NCBI GenBank assembly: GCA_017510075.1 | Contig: JAFWNY010000012.1 | Span: 1 to 39,745 of the forward strand | Direction: 5' to 3' | Source: Candidatus Saccharimonadota bacterium | GTDB taxonomy: Bacteria > Patescibacteriota > Saccharimonadia > Saccharimonadales > Saccharimonadaceae | Length of the DNA: 39,745 nt | Shown here: piece by piece, positions 8,575 through 15,767 of the stretch | Numbering within the stretch: the stretch's first letter is position 1 | How the letters are laid out: each line of letters begins with the position of its first letter | Made by a program: the position numbers and the translations under genes | The notes under the pieces: generated by a model | Database searches by the model: none | The model's input: the letters and a program-made list of their open reading frames with translations, nothing else | Told to the model about the DNA's origin: nothing

Positions 8575-8607
8575 AGCAACAATTAAAATGTCGCTCTAGT
8601 TTTTTTA
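8569..8607 (+). terminator. Rho-independent terminator of the lipid kinase operon
   Basis: ACTAGAGC pairs with GCTCTAGT and is followed by seven T. It overlaps the stop codon of the kinase gene and separates it from the convergent serpin gene. Confidence 0.85.
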
Positions 8608-8624
8608 CGCACCAATATGTTCCA

Positions 8625-10457
8625 TCAATTCGCAAGATTGTACACTGCCCCTACGAACCACGCCTCGCCCGAATCCTTGTCGCGAATCAGATACATAAAC
8701 GGTTGATCAAATGTCATATCGATTTCTTCTATCGGTATATCCCATTCGTAGTCAAAACCACCCCCTGTAGAACCAGCCCCAAATATTCCGGTTACGGCTG
8801 CGGCTTTTATCCCATTATTGCTGAAATCAATGTCGGCTTTGTGGACTGCACCAGAAATACACGCATCACCATCAAAGTTTTCGGTATTTACCATATTTGA
8901 CAAATCAGCATCTTTTTCCGAGAATACATTAGTAATCCCTAATTCCGCCAAGTCGTCTATCATGTCGGCAATCTCAAAGTCATATTTGAAAAATGGAATG
9001 TTAGCGTATAACTTTGTTACTACTCCGTCAGTATAGCTGCTCAAGCTTTCTGCATCTTTCAAGTTACTAACCAAGCTTTTTATTTCTTCAGCAGTCAGGT
9101 TTTTGATGTAGTCATTTAGGTTTTTAGACTTTGGCATAATTCCCACATATTGCAGAGTCGCGCCGTCATAAGTCTGTAAGTTCTTTGCAAATACCTTTTC
9201 CGAGTCAGAGTCATAAAAATAAAAATCCGTAGATTGATCCAATTTACCATAATTAGCCGCCAACTGGCTCATATATTCTTCTATATCGAACTCATTTTCC
9301 TCTTCAGTTGAATCATTCTCCGCCAACCATTTTTGATATTCGGCCTGCACTGTATCGCGGATATATTCCTCGCCCAATTCGCTAATAATGTCATAGCGGT
9401 TTGCATTGGCGCCAATACGTGCCGAAGATGCACCTTCTGCGCCGTTGAAAGTTATTTTCTCAAAACTATTATCATCGGCAATCAGGCCTATATATTGGTT
9501 TGCATCTGGGCTCTCGTGGGAATACCTTACATTGTATACACCCCAGTGCTTGCATGGTACTGGTCGTTCAGCTTCTGATTGTGCCGTACACTGTAACTGG
9601 TTTTTCCAGCCCATATCAATTGCTAGCGCATTCACTAACATAAAACTAATGTTAGGATTCAAAGTATTTTCGTCGAACATGTTGTTTATAATACCAAGCG
9701 TCTGGTCGCTCACCCACTTATTCGCATTTTCTGGCGTATTAAAAGAATCATAAATCACATCTGCGTTATACTTAGCTTTAATATCACTTACATAAGTTTC
9801 TTTGATTACATCAGCAAACCCATCACGCACAAACATTGCATTAGCCAGTGAACGGTTAGCACTATTTAGATATGCTTTTGGCTTATAATCTCCAATGATA
9901 TTTGTAATCTGAGTTTTTGATTCACCATCAGCTCCATCGGCCAACATTGCTAAAGCATATTTGATAGATAGCGGACTATAGATTTTATTGTTTTCCTCTT
10001 CCTCCATTTTCAAGAATTCCAAATCGAAATTACTTAAATCGTTACCCTCTAGTTTAAGCTTAGAAAGTAGCTCAGCTTCCTCTGGTATGGCTTGATTATC
10101 CTGTGCCAATTCGCCATCTGAGCCTTTTGGTAAGAAAGCAATCGCGGTTGTTGTCCCCACACCTACTATTAGGAGTATTATTATTGTGACCAAAACCGGT
10201 ACCGTCTTTGATTTTTTCTTTGTCGGTTCTACTACCGATGCACTGTCTGCCATCGTCGTACTTTCTGGCTGTGTTACGGTTGACTGTTCCATGGCGGATG
10301 ATTGTGTTGATGGCCGAGTTGATGTTTCTGACTGCCCCGGCTCAGGTTGCTCTGCCACTGGCTGCGCCGACACTTCTGACTGGCTCGTGACAGGCTCTGG
10401 CTTTGCCTCCGTCTGCGATTTCACTGGATTATTATCCCCCTGCGGATTTTGATCCAT
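8625..10457 (-). CDS. Membrane-anchored serpin (protease inhibitor)
   Basis: Serpins are suicide inhibitors of serine or cysteine proteases. The 610-aa protein has a Gln/Pro/Ser/Thr-rich N terminus (1-80), one membrane helix (about 86-109) and an outer serpin domain (about 130-610). Serpin landmarks are NNKIYSPLSIKYALAMLADGADGES, LVNALAIDMGWKNQ, the hinge NGIKAAAVTG and the C-terminal FDQPFMYLIRDKDSGEAWFVGAVYN. The reactive-centre loop (about 548-580) is longer than usual and Gly-rich, so the P1 residue cannot be assigned. AAGGAG precedes the ATG. It is the only gene here with a clear TGA stop. The topology presents the inhibitor outside the cell, which suggests defence against host-cell or animal proteases. 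Confidence 0.9.
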   Translation of the reverse strand: MDQNPQGDNNPVKSQTEAKPEPVTSQSEVSAQPVAEQPEPGQSETSTRPSTQSSAMEQSTVTQPESTTMADSASVVEPTKKKSKTVPVLVTIIILLIVGVGTTTAIAFLPKGSDGELAQDNQAIPEEAELLSKLKLEGNDLSNFDLEFLKMEEEENNKIYSPLSIKYALAMLADGADGESKTQITNIIGDYKPKAYLNSANRSLANAMFVRDGFADVIKETYVSDIKAKYNADVIYDSFNTPENANKWVSDQTLGIINNMFDENTLNPNISFMLVNALAIDMGWKNQLQCTAQSEAERPVPCKHWGVYNVRYSHESPDANQYIGLIADDNSFEKITFNGAEGASSARIGANANRYDIISELGEEYIRDTVQAEYQKWLAENDSTEEENEFDIEEYMSQLAANYGKLDQSTDFYFYDSDSEKVFAKNLQTYDGATLQYVGIMPKSKNLNDYIKNLTAEEIKSLVSNLKDAESLSSYTDGVVTKLYANIPFFKYDFEIADMIDDLAELGITNVFSEKDADLSNMVNTENFDGDACISGAVHKADIDFSNNGIKAAAVTGIFGAGSTGGGFDYEWDIPIEEIDMTFDQPFMYLIRDKDSGEAWFVGAVYNLAN

Positions 10458-10564
10458 ATAAACTCCTTATTTAATGTCTACGCTTATCTTACCATATTAT
10501 TATAATATTCTCAAGTTTCGGTATTATTGCAGTTTAAACATCTAGCCCTAACCAGAAGCTGGTG

Positions 10565-10573
10565 TGTTATAAT
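10565..10573 (+). promoter_or_regulatory. Extended -10 promoter of the zeta-like kinase gene
   Basis: TGTTATAAT lies 10 nt before ATG 10584. Because this ATG is in the frame of the short N-terminal reading frame, the promoter helps identify a frameshift in the gene. Confidence 0.55.
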
Positions 10574-10583
10574 ATACGGTATA

Positions 10584-11377
10584 ATGTATGCAGAATTAGA
10601 GCAAGTTGTCACCTACATGAATCCCACTGGCCAAGTAAAGTTAAACCTGAATGGCAAGTTGGGCTTGATGAGTATCCCGTCATTTTTGAAAAAATCCTGG
10701 ATGATTTTACTACCGCCGCTACCAAAAACCACCACCTAATTCGTATCGCTGGCATTTCTGGCTCCGGTAAAACTACTCAAATTCTCCCAGCCGTCGAAGC
10801 CTACTGTCGTAAAAATAATTACGAGCCCATTCTTATGGCAGTCCGACGTCTCATAGAATATCACCCACATTTTAACGAGATCAAAGAATTCTACGGTGAC
10901 GACAAACTTCGTCAAATGACCGATGAATTCGGTACGATTATGGTGTTTCTTACGCTCACCGAGTTAATGAAAGGCGGCTATGACATTGTCCTCGACGTCA
11001 CTTTGCTCGATCCCGAGATGGAAGCCATCTTACTTAAAATGATAACAGTAGGGAACTATTACGCACTGATCCTTATGCTCGCCGTCTCACCTACTGTCAC
11101 AGAACAATATCTATCTGGTCGTGCTTGGCGCCACACCAAAGAAACTGAACAAGAATTTATCAGAGCCACTACCAAAGCTCTCGACTTCTATGCCGCTTCT
11201 GCTCCTTATCTCCGTATTATCCTCTGGAGCGCCTACGATAAGCCACCCATCTACGACGGCCATATCTCAGGCTGTCTTGACGTCTTTTCCGATTACTCAT
11301 CTCGCACTGATCTTCCAGCTAGCGATGATGACGCTCGCCGTGATGCCAAAATTGACTATCTTGAATCCAAGGTATAA
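10584..11377 (+). CDS. Zeta-toxin-like P-loop kinase, apparently frameshifted near 10661
   Basis: The main frame holds a P-loop NTPase with Walker A GISGSGKTTQ and a downstream GYDIVLDVTLLDPEME strand-and-Asp motif, like zeta-toxin/UDP-GlcNAc kinase and related small-molecule kinases. A toxin role is not shown and no antitoxin is obvious. The natural N terminus (MYAELEQVVTYMNPTGQVK, then LNLNGKLGL) lies in another frame from ATG 10584. The main frame upstream of about 10661 translates to Cys/His/Arg/Trp-rich nonsense and its only start, GTG 10562, lies upstream of the -10 box. One extra G in the GGG run at 10661-10663 would join the two parts. This could be a real mutation, programmed frameshifting or a sequencing error. 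Confidence 0.7.
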
Positions 11378-11389
11378 TTATTTTCGATA

Positions 11390-11473
11390 TCTGGACGGGT
11401 GGCGGCTTTGGAGGGGGACCCCCAAAATTGCAGTCAATTTTGGGGGATGAAAAGCCGGCAGGACCCGTCCAGA
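11390..11473. repeat. Three-tier nested inverted repeat before ftsA
   Basis: The outer arm TCTGGACGGGT (11390-11400) pairs perfectly with ACCCGTCCAGA (11463-11473). A middle arm CGGCTTT pairs with AAAGCCG. The innermost hairpin CCCCCAAAATTG/CAATTTTGGGGG (11419-11430, 11435-11446) is perfect around CAGT. Imperfect pairing through ATAATT extends the structure to about 11374-11488. There is no T-run after it, so it is not a plain terminator. Its design, distinct arms around a structured core, resembles the inserts in ileS, but it lacks their GA-GGG junction. Confidence 0.8.
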
Positions 11474-11532
11474 AATGAATTATGCAACAAGACCTCACGC
11501 TGTTCAAAAAACTTTAACGCAATTAAATTATA

Positions 11533-11541
11533 TGCTATAAT
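11533..11541 (+). promoter_or_regulatory. Extended -10 promoter of ftsA (leaderless)
   Basis: TGCTATAAT ends exactly 6 nt before the ftsA ATG at 11548, the same geometry as argS, dnaG, mscS and relA. Confidence 0.75.
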
Positions 11542-11547
11542 ATCCTT

Positions 11548-12780
11548 ATGGATAACGATAAACGTTTCGTCACAGGCTTAGACGTCGGCACAGAAAACGT
11601 CCGCGCCGTCATCGCTACAGTCAGCAATAATGGCGAGGTAGCCATCGTCGGTTACAATGAGGGTAAATCTGCCGGTATGCGCAAGGGTATCCCAGCCAAC
11701 CTCACCGGTCCCGCCGGCGCCATTGACAAAATGCTTGGCGACGCCGAGCGCATGGGCGGCTACGATGTCCGCAGTGCCCATGTTTCAATCAATGGTTCTA
11801 CTGTTATCTCTACGCACACCGAGGGCATGATTGCCGTCGGTACCGTCGAGCACGAGATCGACGGGGAAGATCTCGACCGCGTTACTGATGTCGCTGTATC
11901 AGGCCGCATCCCAGCCAATCGCACCGTGCTAGATGTCGTCCCTCTTGAATACGCTCTTGATGGTCAAGGCGGCATCAAGGATCCTATGGGTATGTCCGGT
12001 GCTCGTCTCGAGCTGCGCGCTAATGTCATCTCTGCACTCACTCCCAATGTTGACAATCTCAAGAAAGCCACCGCTACCGCCGACGTCCAGGCTGAGCGAC
12101 TCATCCCCTCTGCTGTAGCTGCCGCTCGCTCCGTCCTCACTGACCGCCAGAAGGAAAACGGCGTCGCTGTCATTGATTTTGGCGCCACCACCACCTCGAT
12201 AGCCATCTACGAAGAAGGCGACCTCCAGTACGTCAGCGTTGTCCCCGCCGGCTCGCACAATATCACCAACGATCTCGCCATCGTCCTCGCTATCGACCCT
12301 GACCTCGCCGAGGAGATCAAGCTCCGCTTCGTCACCGGCAATTTTGACTCCGACAAAAATCCCGTCATCAAACTCACCAAAGACGGCAAAGAACGCAATT
12401 TTGACCGCAAAGAAGTCGAAGAAGTCGTCAAAGCCCGTCTCGAAGATATTTTCGCCGAAGTCCGCAAGAAGCTCAAATCCGCCAGATATCATCAGCGTCT
12501 CCCCGAGGGCATTATTCTCACTGGTGGCGGCGCCAAGATGCGCGACCTTGATCTATTCGTCAAAGAAACCCTCGAAGCCTCCGTTAAGATCGGCATCCCC
12601 CAGGGTGCCGGCGGTGTTGCCGATGCCGTAGCCAAGCCCGAATTTGCCGCCGCCGTCGGCCTCGCCCTTATTGCCGCCGAAGATTCTCAACATCAAATCC
12701 CCCAGGGCAAAAAATCTCCAAAATCCAAAAAACTCCCCAAATCCCCCAGCTTCCTCAAGAAGATATTTAGCAAGTTCTAA
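11548..12780 (+). CDS. ftsA: Cell division protein FtsA
   Basis: Actin-like protein that tethers FtsZ to the membrane and recruits the division machinery. The 410-aa protein shows the actin-fold phosphate-1 motif GLDVGTENVRAVIA near residue 10, the 1C subdomain (GYDVRSAHVSINGSTV), the phosphate-2 motif VIDFGATTTSIAIY, and the adenosine motif GIILTGGGAKMRDL. A Lys/Pro-rich linker leads to SFLKKIFSKF, a C-terminal amphipathic helix that would serve as membrane-targeting sequence. It has its own leaderless promoter and is separated from ftsZ by 167 bp holding an inverted-repeat element, so the two genes are not tightly coupled. Confidence 0.95.
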   Translation: MDNDKRFVTGLDVGTENVRAVIATVSNNGEVAIVGYNEGKSAGMRKGIPANLTGPAGAIDKMLGDAERMGGYDVRSAHVSINGSTVISTHTEGMIAVGTVEHEIDGEDLDRVTDVAVSGRIPANRTVLDVVPLEYALDGQGGIKDPMGMSGARLELRANVISALTPNVDNLKKATATADVQAERLIPSAVAAARSVLTDRQKENGVAVIDFGATTTSIAIYEEGDLQYVSVVPAGSHNITNDLAIVLAIDPDLAEEIKLRFVTGNFDSDKNPVIKLTKDGKERNFDRKEVEEVVKARLEDIFAEVRKKLKSARYHQRLPEGIILTGGGAKMRDLDLFVKETLEASVKIGIPQGAGGVADAVAKPEFAAAVGLALIAAEDSQHQIPQGKKSPKSKKLPKSPSFLKKIFSKF

Positions 12781-12791
12781 ATTGATCTTTC

Positions 12792-12887
12792 ATTACATAA
12801 TTTACTACAATCGAGGGACATAAAGAAAAAATCTATGATTTTTTCGCCGAAGGGGCGAAGCTCCCGAGATGTAGTAAATTATGTAAT
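12792..12887. repeat. Inverted-repeat element between ftsA and ftsZ
   Basis: An 18-bp perfect inverted repeat: ATTACATAATTTACTACA (12792-12809) against its complement at 12870-12887. Imperfect pairing reaches outward to about 12778 and 12900, taking in the ftsA stop codon. Inside, AAAAAATC/GATTTTTT and TTCGCC/GGCGAA form two hairpins. The junction reads ATC-GA-GGG...CCC-GA-GAT, the same GA-GGG/CCC-GA signature as the element in the lipid kinase gene and ileS. It may also act as a transcription attenuator before ftsZ. Confidence 0.8.
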
Positions 12888-12892
12888 AAGAC

Positions 12893-12921
12893 TTGATTTA
12901 GAGAGCAATTAGGTGTATACT
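12893..12921 (+). promoter_or_regulatory. Promoter of ftsZ
   Basis: TTGATT (12893-12898), a 17-bp spacer and TATACT (12916-12921). Unlike ftsA, ftsZ has a short leader with a GCGAGG ribosome-binding site before ATG 12948. Confidence 0.65.
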
Positions 12922-12947
12922 GTAATTATATTAAAGCGAGGAAAATT

Positions 12948-14114
12948 ATGCCAGAAGTAAAACCAACAGAGGTGGAAAGCAAAGCTAGCATTAAAGTAGT
13001 CGGGGTCGGCGGTGCCGGCGGCTCCGCTGTAGAACGTATGAAAGAAGTGGGCCTTTCTGGCGTTGAGTTCGTAGCTATTAATACTGATGCACAGGCCCTA
13101 CATCACTCCCCGGCCGATGTTAAAGTCCACATTGGTAAAGGTCTCGGCGCCGGCGGTGACCCTGAGAAAGGCCGCGAAGCTGCCGAAGAGGGCAGGGAAG
13201 CCATCGAGAAAGCTCTCGACGGTGCCGACATGGTCTTTATTACGTTGGGTGCTGGTGGTGGCACTGGTTCCGGTGCTGGTCCCATTGTTGCTGAGGAGGC
13301 CCGTAAGAAAGACATCCTCACCGTTGGCGTTGCCACTAAGCCGTTCACTTTCGAAGGCGCCCGTCGCCGTGCCAATGCTGACCTCGCCATCGAGAAGCTG
13401 TCTCGTCAGGTGGATGCTCTCATTACTATCCCTAATGATCGCCTCTTGCAGACCATTGATCCTCGTACTCCTCTTCTCGAGACTTTCAAGATTGCCGATG
13501 ATGTTTTGCGTCAAGGCGTTCAGGGTATCTCCGAATTAATCACCGAGCACTCTCTCATCAATCTAGACTTCGCCGATGTCAAGGCCATCATGAAAAATGC
13601 CGGCTCCGCCCTTATGGGTATTGGTCGTGCCAGCGGGGAAAACCGCGCCGTCATCGCCGCTCAGCAGGCTGTCGAATCACCGCTCATTGAGGTCAAGATC
13701 GAGGGCGCCCGCGGTGTACTATTCAGCGTGGCTGGTGGCTACGATATGAGTATGAGCGAGATTCAAGAGGCCGCTGAGGTCATCACTGGTGCCGTCTCGC
13801 CTGATGCCAACATTATCTTCGGTGCTTCCATCCGCCCAGAGCTGGAGGACGAGATCATCGTTACTGTTGTTGCTACCGGTTTTGATTCCGACTACTTCAA
13901 CGAGCCCGAGCCTACACCAGAGCCAGCTATAACTACTACCAGCTTCAAAGACGAGAAGCCTGCCGCCGAAGCCAAAGATTTCGCCCTCGAGAGCAAGACT
14001 AACATGTGGGATTCCATCAAGCACGACCCCGAGCCCGAGCCAGTTGCGGAAGATGACGACATGGACGTCCCCCCATCTCTCCGTGAGCGTCTCAAGGGTA
14101 AAAAACGCAAATAA
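12948..14114 (+). CDS. ftsZ: Cell division protein FtsZ
   Basis: Tubulin-like GTPase that forms the division ring. The 388-aa protein has the N-terminal VVGVGGAGGSAVERM, the tubulin signature GGGTGSGAGP (residues 103-112), the T7-loop segment NLDFADVKAIM with its catalytic Asp residues, and a Pro/Glu-rich linker after about residue 325. The C-terminal peptide DMDVPPSLRERLKGKKRK matches the FtsA/ZipA-binding tail (family pattern D-IP-FLR). The ribosome-binding site GAGG is 7-10 nt before the ATG. The nrdR-like gene follows after 18 nt and is probably cotranscribed. Confidence 0.97.
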   Translation: MPEVKPTEVESKASIKVVGVGGAGGSAVERMKEVGLSGVEFVAINTDAQALHHSPADVKVHIGKGLGAGGDPEKGREAAEEGREAIEKALDGADMVFITLGAGGGTGSGAGPIVAEEARKKDILTVGVATKPFTFEGARRRANADLAIEKLSRQVDALITIPNDRLLQTIDPRTPLLETFKIADDVLRQGVQGISELITEHSLINLDFADVKAIMKNAGSALMGIGRASGENRAVIAAQQAVESPLIEVKIEGARGVLFSVAGGYDMSMSEIQEAAEVITGAVSPDANIIFGASIRPELEDEIIVTVVATGFDSDYFNEPEPTPEPAITTTSFKDEKPAAEAKDFALESKTNMWDSIKHDPEPEPVAEDDDMDVPPSLRERLKGKKRK

Positions 14115-14132
14115 TAATTACAGGAGGTAGCG

Positions 14133-14579
14133 GTGCAAAAATTCAGAATTGGAGACAGTAAAGTCCTAGAGAGCCGCGAAACGGTCGACGGCACCATGAT
14201 TCGTCGCCGTCGCGAGGCCGCCGATGGTCGCCGTTTTACCACCTACGAGCGTATTGAGATGCCGAGCCTCACCGTCACCAAGCGTAGCGGTAACAAAGAG
14301 ATCTACGACCGTGACAAGCTCCTGCTCGCCGTTAAGCGCAGCGTCGGCAAGTTTTTCAGCTCCGAGCTCGAGATCGAAGACGTCGTCAACAAAGCTTCCG
14401 ATATCCTGTATAGCTACAACACCGACCAGATCACCAGCCAGCAAATCGGCGAAGCCGTCCTTGACGTCCTAGCCGAGGTCAACGAAGTCGCCTACGTCCG
14501 TTTCGCCTCTGTTTTTCGTGAATTCAAGACTCTAGAGGATTTCGAAAACATCCTCAAGGAACAAAAGAGGAAAAAATAA
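14133..14579 (+). CDS. NrdR-like ATP-cone protein lacking the zinc ribbon cysteines
   Basis: NrdR represses ribonucleotide reductase genes through an N-terminal zinc ribbon and an ATP cone. Family features are clear: DSKVLESRETVDGTMIRRRRE, GRRFTTYERIE and the ATP-cone segment VTKRSGNKEIYDRDKLLLAVKRS. The four zinc ligands are gone: residues 3 and 6 are Lys and Ile in place of Cys, and the CPEC motif before GRRFTTYE is reduced to AAD. The remaining scaffold still resembles the DNA-binding half. The GTG start follows AGGAGG by 5 nt. It lies 18 nt after ftsZ. DNA binding may work without zinc, or the protein may keep only nucleotide sensing. Confidence 0.82.
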   Translation: MQKFRIGDSKVLESRETVDGTMIRRRREAADGRRFTTYERIEMPSLTVTKRSGNKEIYDRDKLLLAVKRSVGKFFSSELEIEDVVNKASDILYSYNTDQITSQQIGEAVLDVLAEVNEVAYVRFASVFREFKTLEDFENILKEQKRKK

Positions 14580-14585
14580 CTAGCT

Positions 14586-14840
14586 ATGCGAGTAGTATGT
14601 ATTTATCGAGACAACCAAGACTACAGCCGTTCGGTTGGTGAATGGCTCGAGAATTTCCGTCGCCAAACTGGTCGCGAGATTGAGTCTATGAACCCTGATG
14701 ACAACGTTGGTTTTTGTGAAGCCTATGATGTCGTTGAATATCCCACCATTCTTGCCCTCGGCAATAACGGCGAAGTTCTAGCTAGCTGGCGTGGTCGTAG
14801 TTTGCCACTTGTTAACGAAGTTTTGTATTATATGATATAA
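14586..14840 (+). CDS. Small thioredoxin-fold protein without CXXC
   Basis: An 84-aa protein that reads as a minimal thioredoxin/glutaredoxin fold: a first strand MRVVCIYRD, a helix, then EYPTILALGNNGEVLASWRG, which holds the cis-Pro (YPT) loop and the final beta hairpin. The active-site CXXC is missing; single Cys residues occur at position 5 and in FCEAY. A redox role is therefore unproven. It lies 6 nt after the nrdR-like gene in the ftsZ operon. Its stop codon (14838-14840) lies inside the -10 box of mscS. Confidence 0.6.
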   Translation: MRVVCIYRDNQDYSRSVGEWLENFRRQTGREIESMNPDDNVGFCEAYDVVEYPTILALGNNGEVLASWRGRSLPLVNEVLYYMI

Positions 14841-14841
14841 T
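14833..14841 (+). promoter_or_regulatory. Extended -10 promoter of mscS (leaderless)
   Basis: TGATATAAT ends exactly 6 nt before the mscS ATG at 14848 and overlaps the stop codon of the gene before it. Confidence 0.7.
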
Positions 14842-14847
14842 AAGCTT

Positions 14848-15648
14848 ATGGATTTTTTAGAAAAAGTTGTTGAAAATGTTTGGGTGCAACGTGGCTTCTG
14901 GTCGGCCGTAGTTGTTTTATTTAGCTTGTTTATCTACCGTATTATTACCAGGGTCTTAAACAACAAAGAAAAAAAGACCTCCAAAATCATCAGTAATAAG
15001 AAGAACAAAACCATCATCCGTATGCTAAGGAGCATCATTGCTGGCACCCTCAGCATCGTCACGGTACTAATGGTGCTCCAGATTTACGGCGTCAATGTTA
15101 CTTCCATGCTGGCCGGTGTCGGTATCGTCGGTATCGTGGTCGGTTTTGCTTTGCAAGATTCCCTTAAGGATATCATTCGCGGTTTTGTGATTATTTCGGA
15201 TAATTATTACGACATCGGTGACGTCATCAAATACGATGGCAATGTCGGTCCCGTTACCTCCATTAGCCTCCTCACCACCAAGATTCAAGACATCAATACC
15301 ATGGACATTGTCTCCATCGCCAACCGCAATATCGACAAAGTCGAAATTGACCCAGGCTATATCTTCATTCAAGTCCCACTCCCATACGAGCTTAAATTTG
15401 CCAAAGCCGAAGAAGTCATGCAGGGAATCGCTCAAAATGTCGCCAAGGACGACCTCATCACCTCCTGCACCTACCAAGGCCTTACGCAAATCGCCTCCTC
15501 CTCACTAGATTATCAAATCGTCGCTATCTGCGACCCCGTCAATCGTCTCCAAGCTCGTCGCAACGCGCTCGGCATCGTCGTTTCCACCCTCGAGTCCCAC
15601 AAGATCTCCATCCCCTACAATCAGCTCGACCTCCACAACAAAAAATAA
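14848..15648 (+). CDS. Small-conductance mechanosensitive channel (MscS family)
   Basis: Membrane-tension-gated channel for osmotic protection. The 266-aa protein has two N-terminal membrane helices (about 18-35 and 62-82). The pore helix TM3 with Gly/Ala packing (SMLAGVGIVGIVVGFALQDSL, about 88-108) is followed by the family beta domain segment IIRGFVIISDNYYDIGDVIKY. The C-terminal alpha/beta domain is present. This is a minimal three-helix MscS. With mscL at 3273 the organism has both major release channels, consistent with exposure to changing osmolarity, for example in a mucosal habitat. Confidence 0.93.
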   Translation: MDFLEKVVENVWVQRGFWSAVVVLFSLFIYRIITRVLNNKEKKTSKIISNKKNKTIIRMLRSIIAGTLSIVTVLMVLQIYGVNVTSMLAGVGIVGIVVGFALQDSLKDIIRGFVIISDNYYDIGDVIKYDGNVGPVTSISLLTTKIQDINTMDIVSIANRNIDKVEIDPGYIFIQVPLPYELKFAKAEEVMQGIAQNVAKDDLITSCTYQGLTQIASSSLDYQIVAICDPVNRLQARRNALGIVVSTLESHKISIPYNQLDLHNKK

Positions 15649-15663
15649 CCCCCAAGATTAAGT

Positions 15664-15692
15664 TGTGGAAAACTTTTCCACAGGCTTTTTTT
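15664..15692 (+). terminator. Palindrome plus T-run after mscS
   Basis: TGTGGAAAA-C-TTTTCCACA is a perfect dyad (15664-15682), followed by GGC and seven T. It fits a rho-independent terminator for mscS. Each arm is also one base away from the DnaA box TTATCCACA, but an isolated pair is weak evidence for DnaA binding. Confidence 0.65.
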
Positions 15693-15696
15693 GTCA

Positions 15697-15724
15697 TTGA
15701 CATTTTGCGGGGGGAGGGTATAAT
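15697..15724 (+). promoter_or_regulatory. Consensus promoter of the secreted protein gene
   Basis: TTGACA (15697-15702), a 16-bp spacer and TATAAT (15719-15724). The leader is about 35-40 nt, with an AAAGGA ribosome-binding site before ATG 15768. Confidence 0.8.
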
Positions 15725-15767
15725 AAAAGCATAAAGGTTATACACACAAAAACAAGAAAGGATAAAA

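Noticed and set aside
11929-12492. Long antisense open frames opposite ftsA, dnaG, argS, ileS and others
   Set aside because: C-ended codon bias leaves antisense frames open; they show no family motifs or ribosome-binding sites, and they overlap certain genes.
15664-15682. DnaA-box pair marking the replication origin
   Set aside because: Only one imperfect pair, directly followed by a T-run after mscS; a terminator is the simpler reading. No dnaA or box cluster is present.
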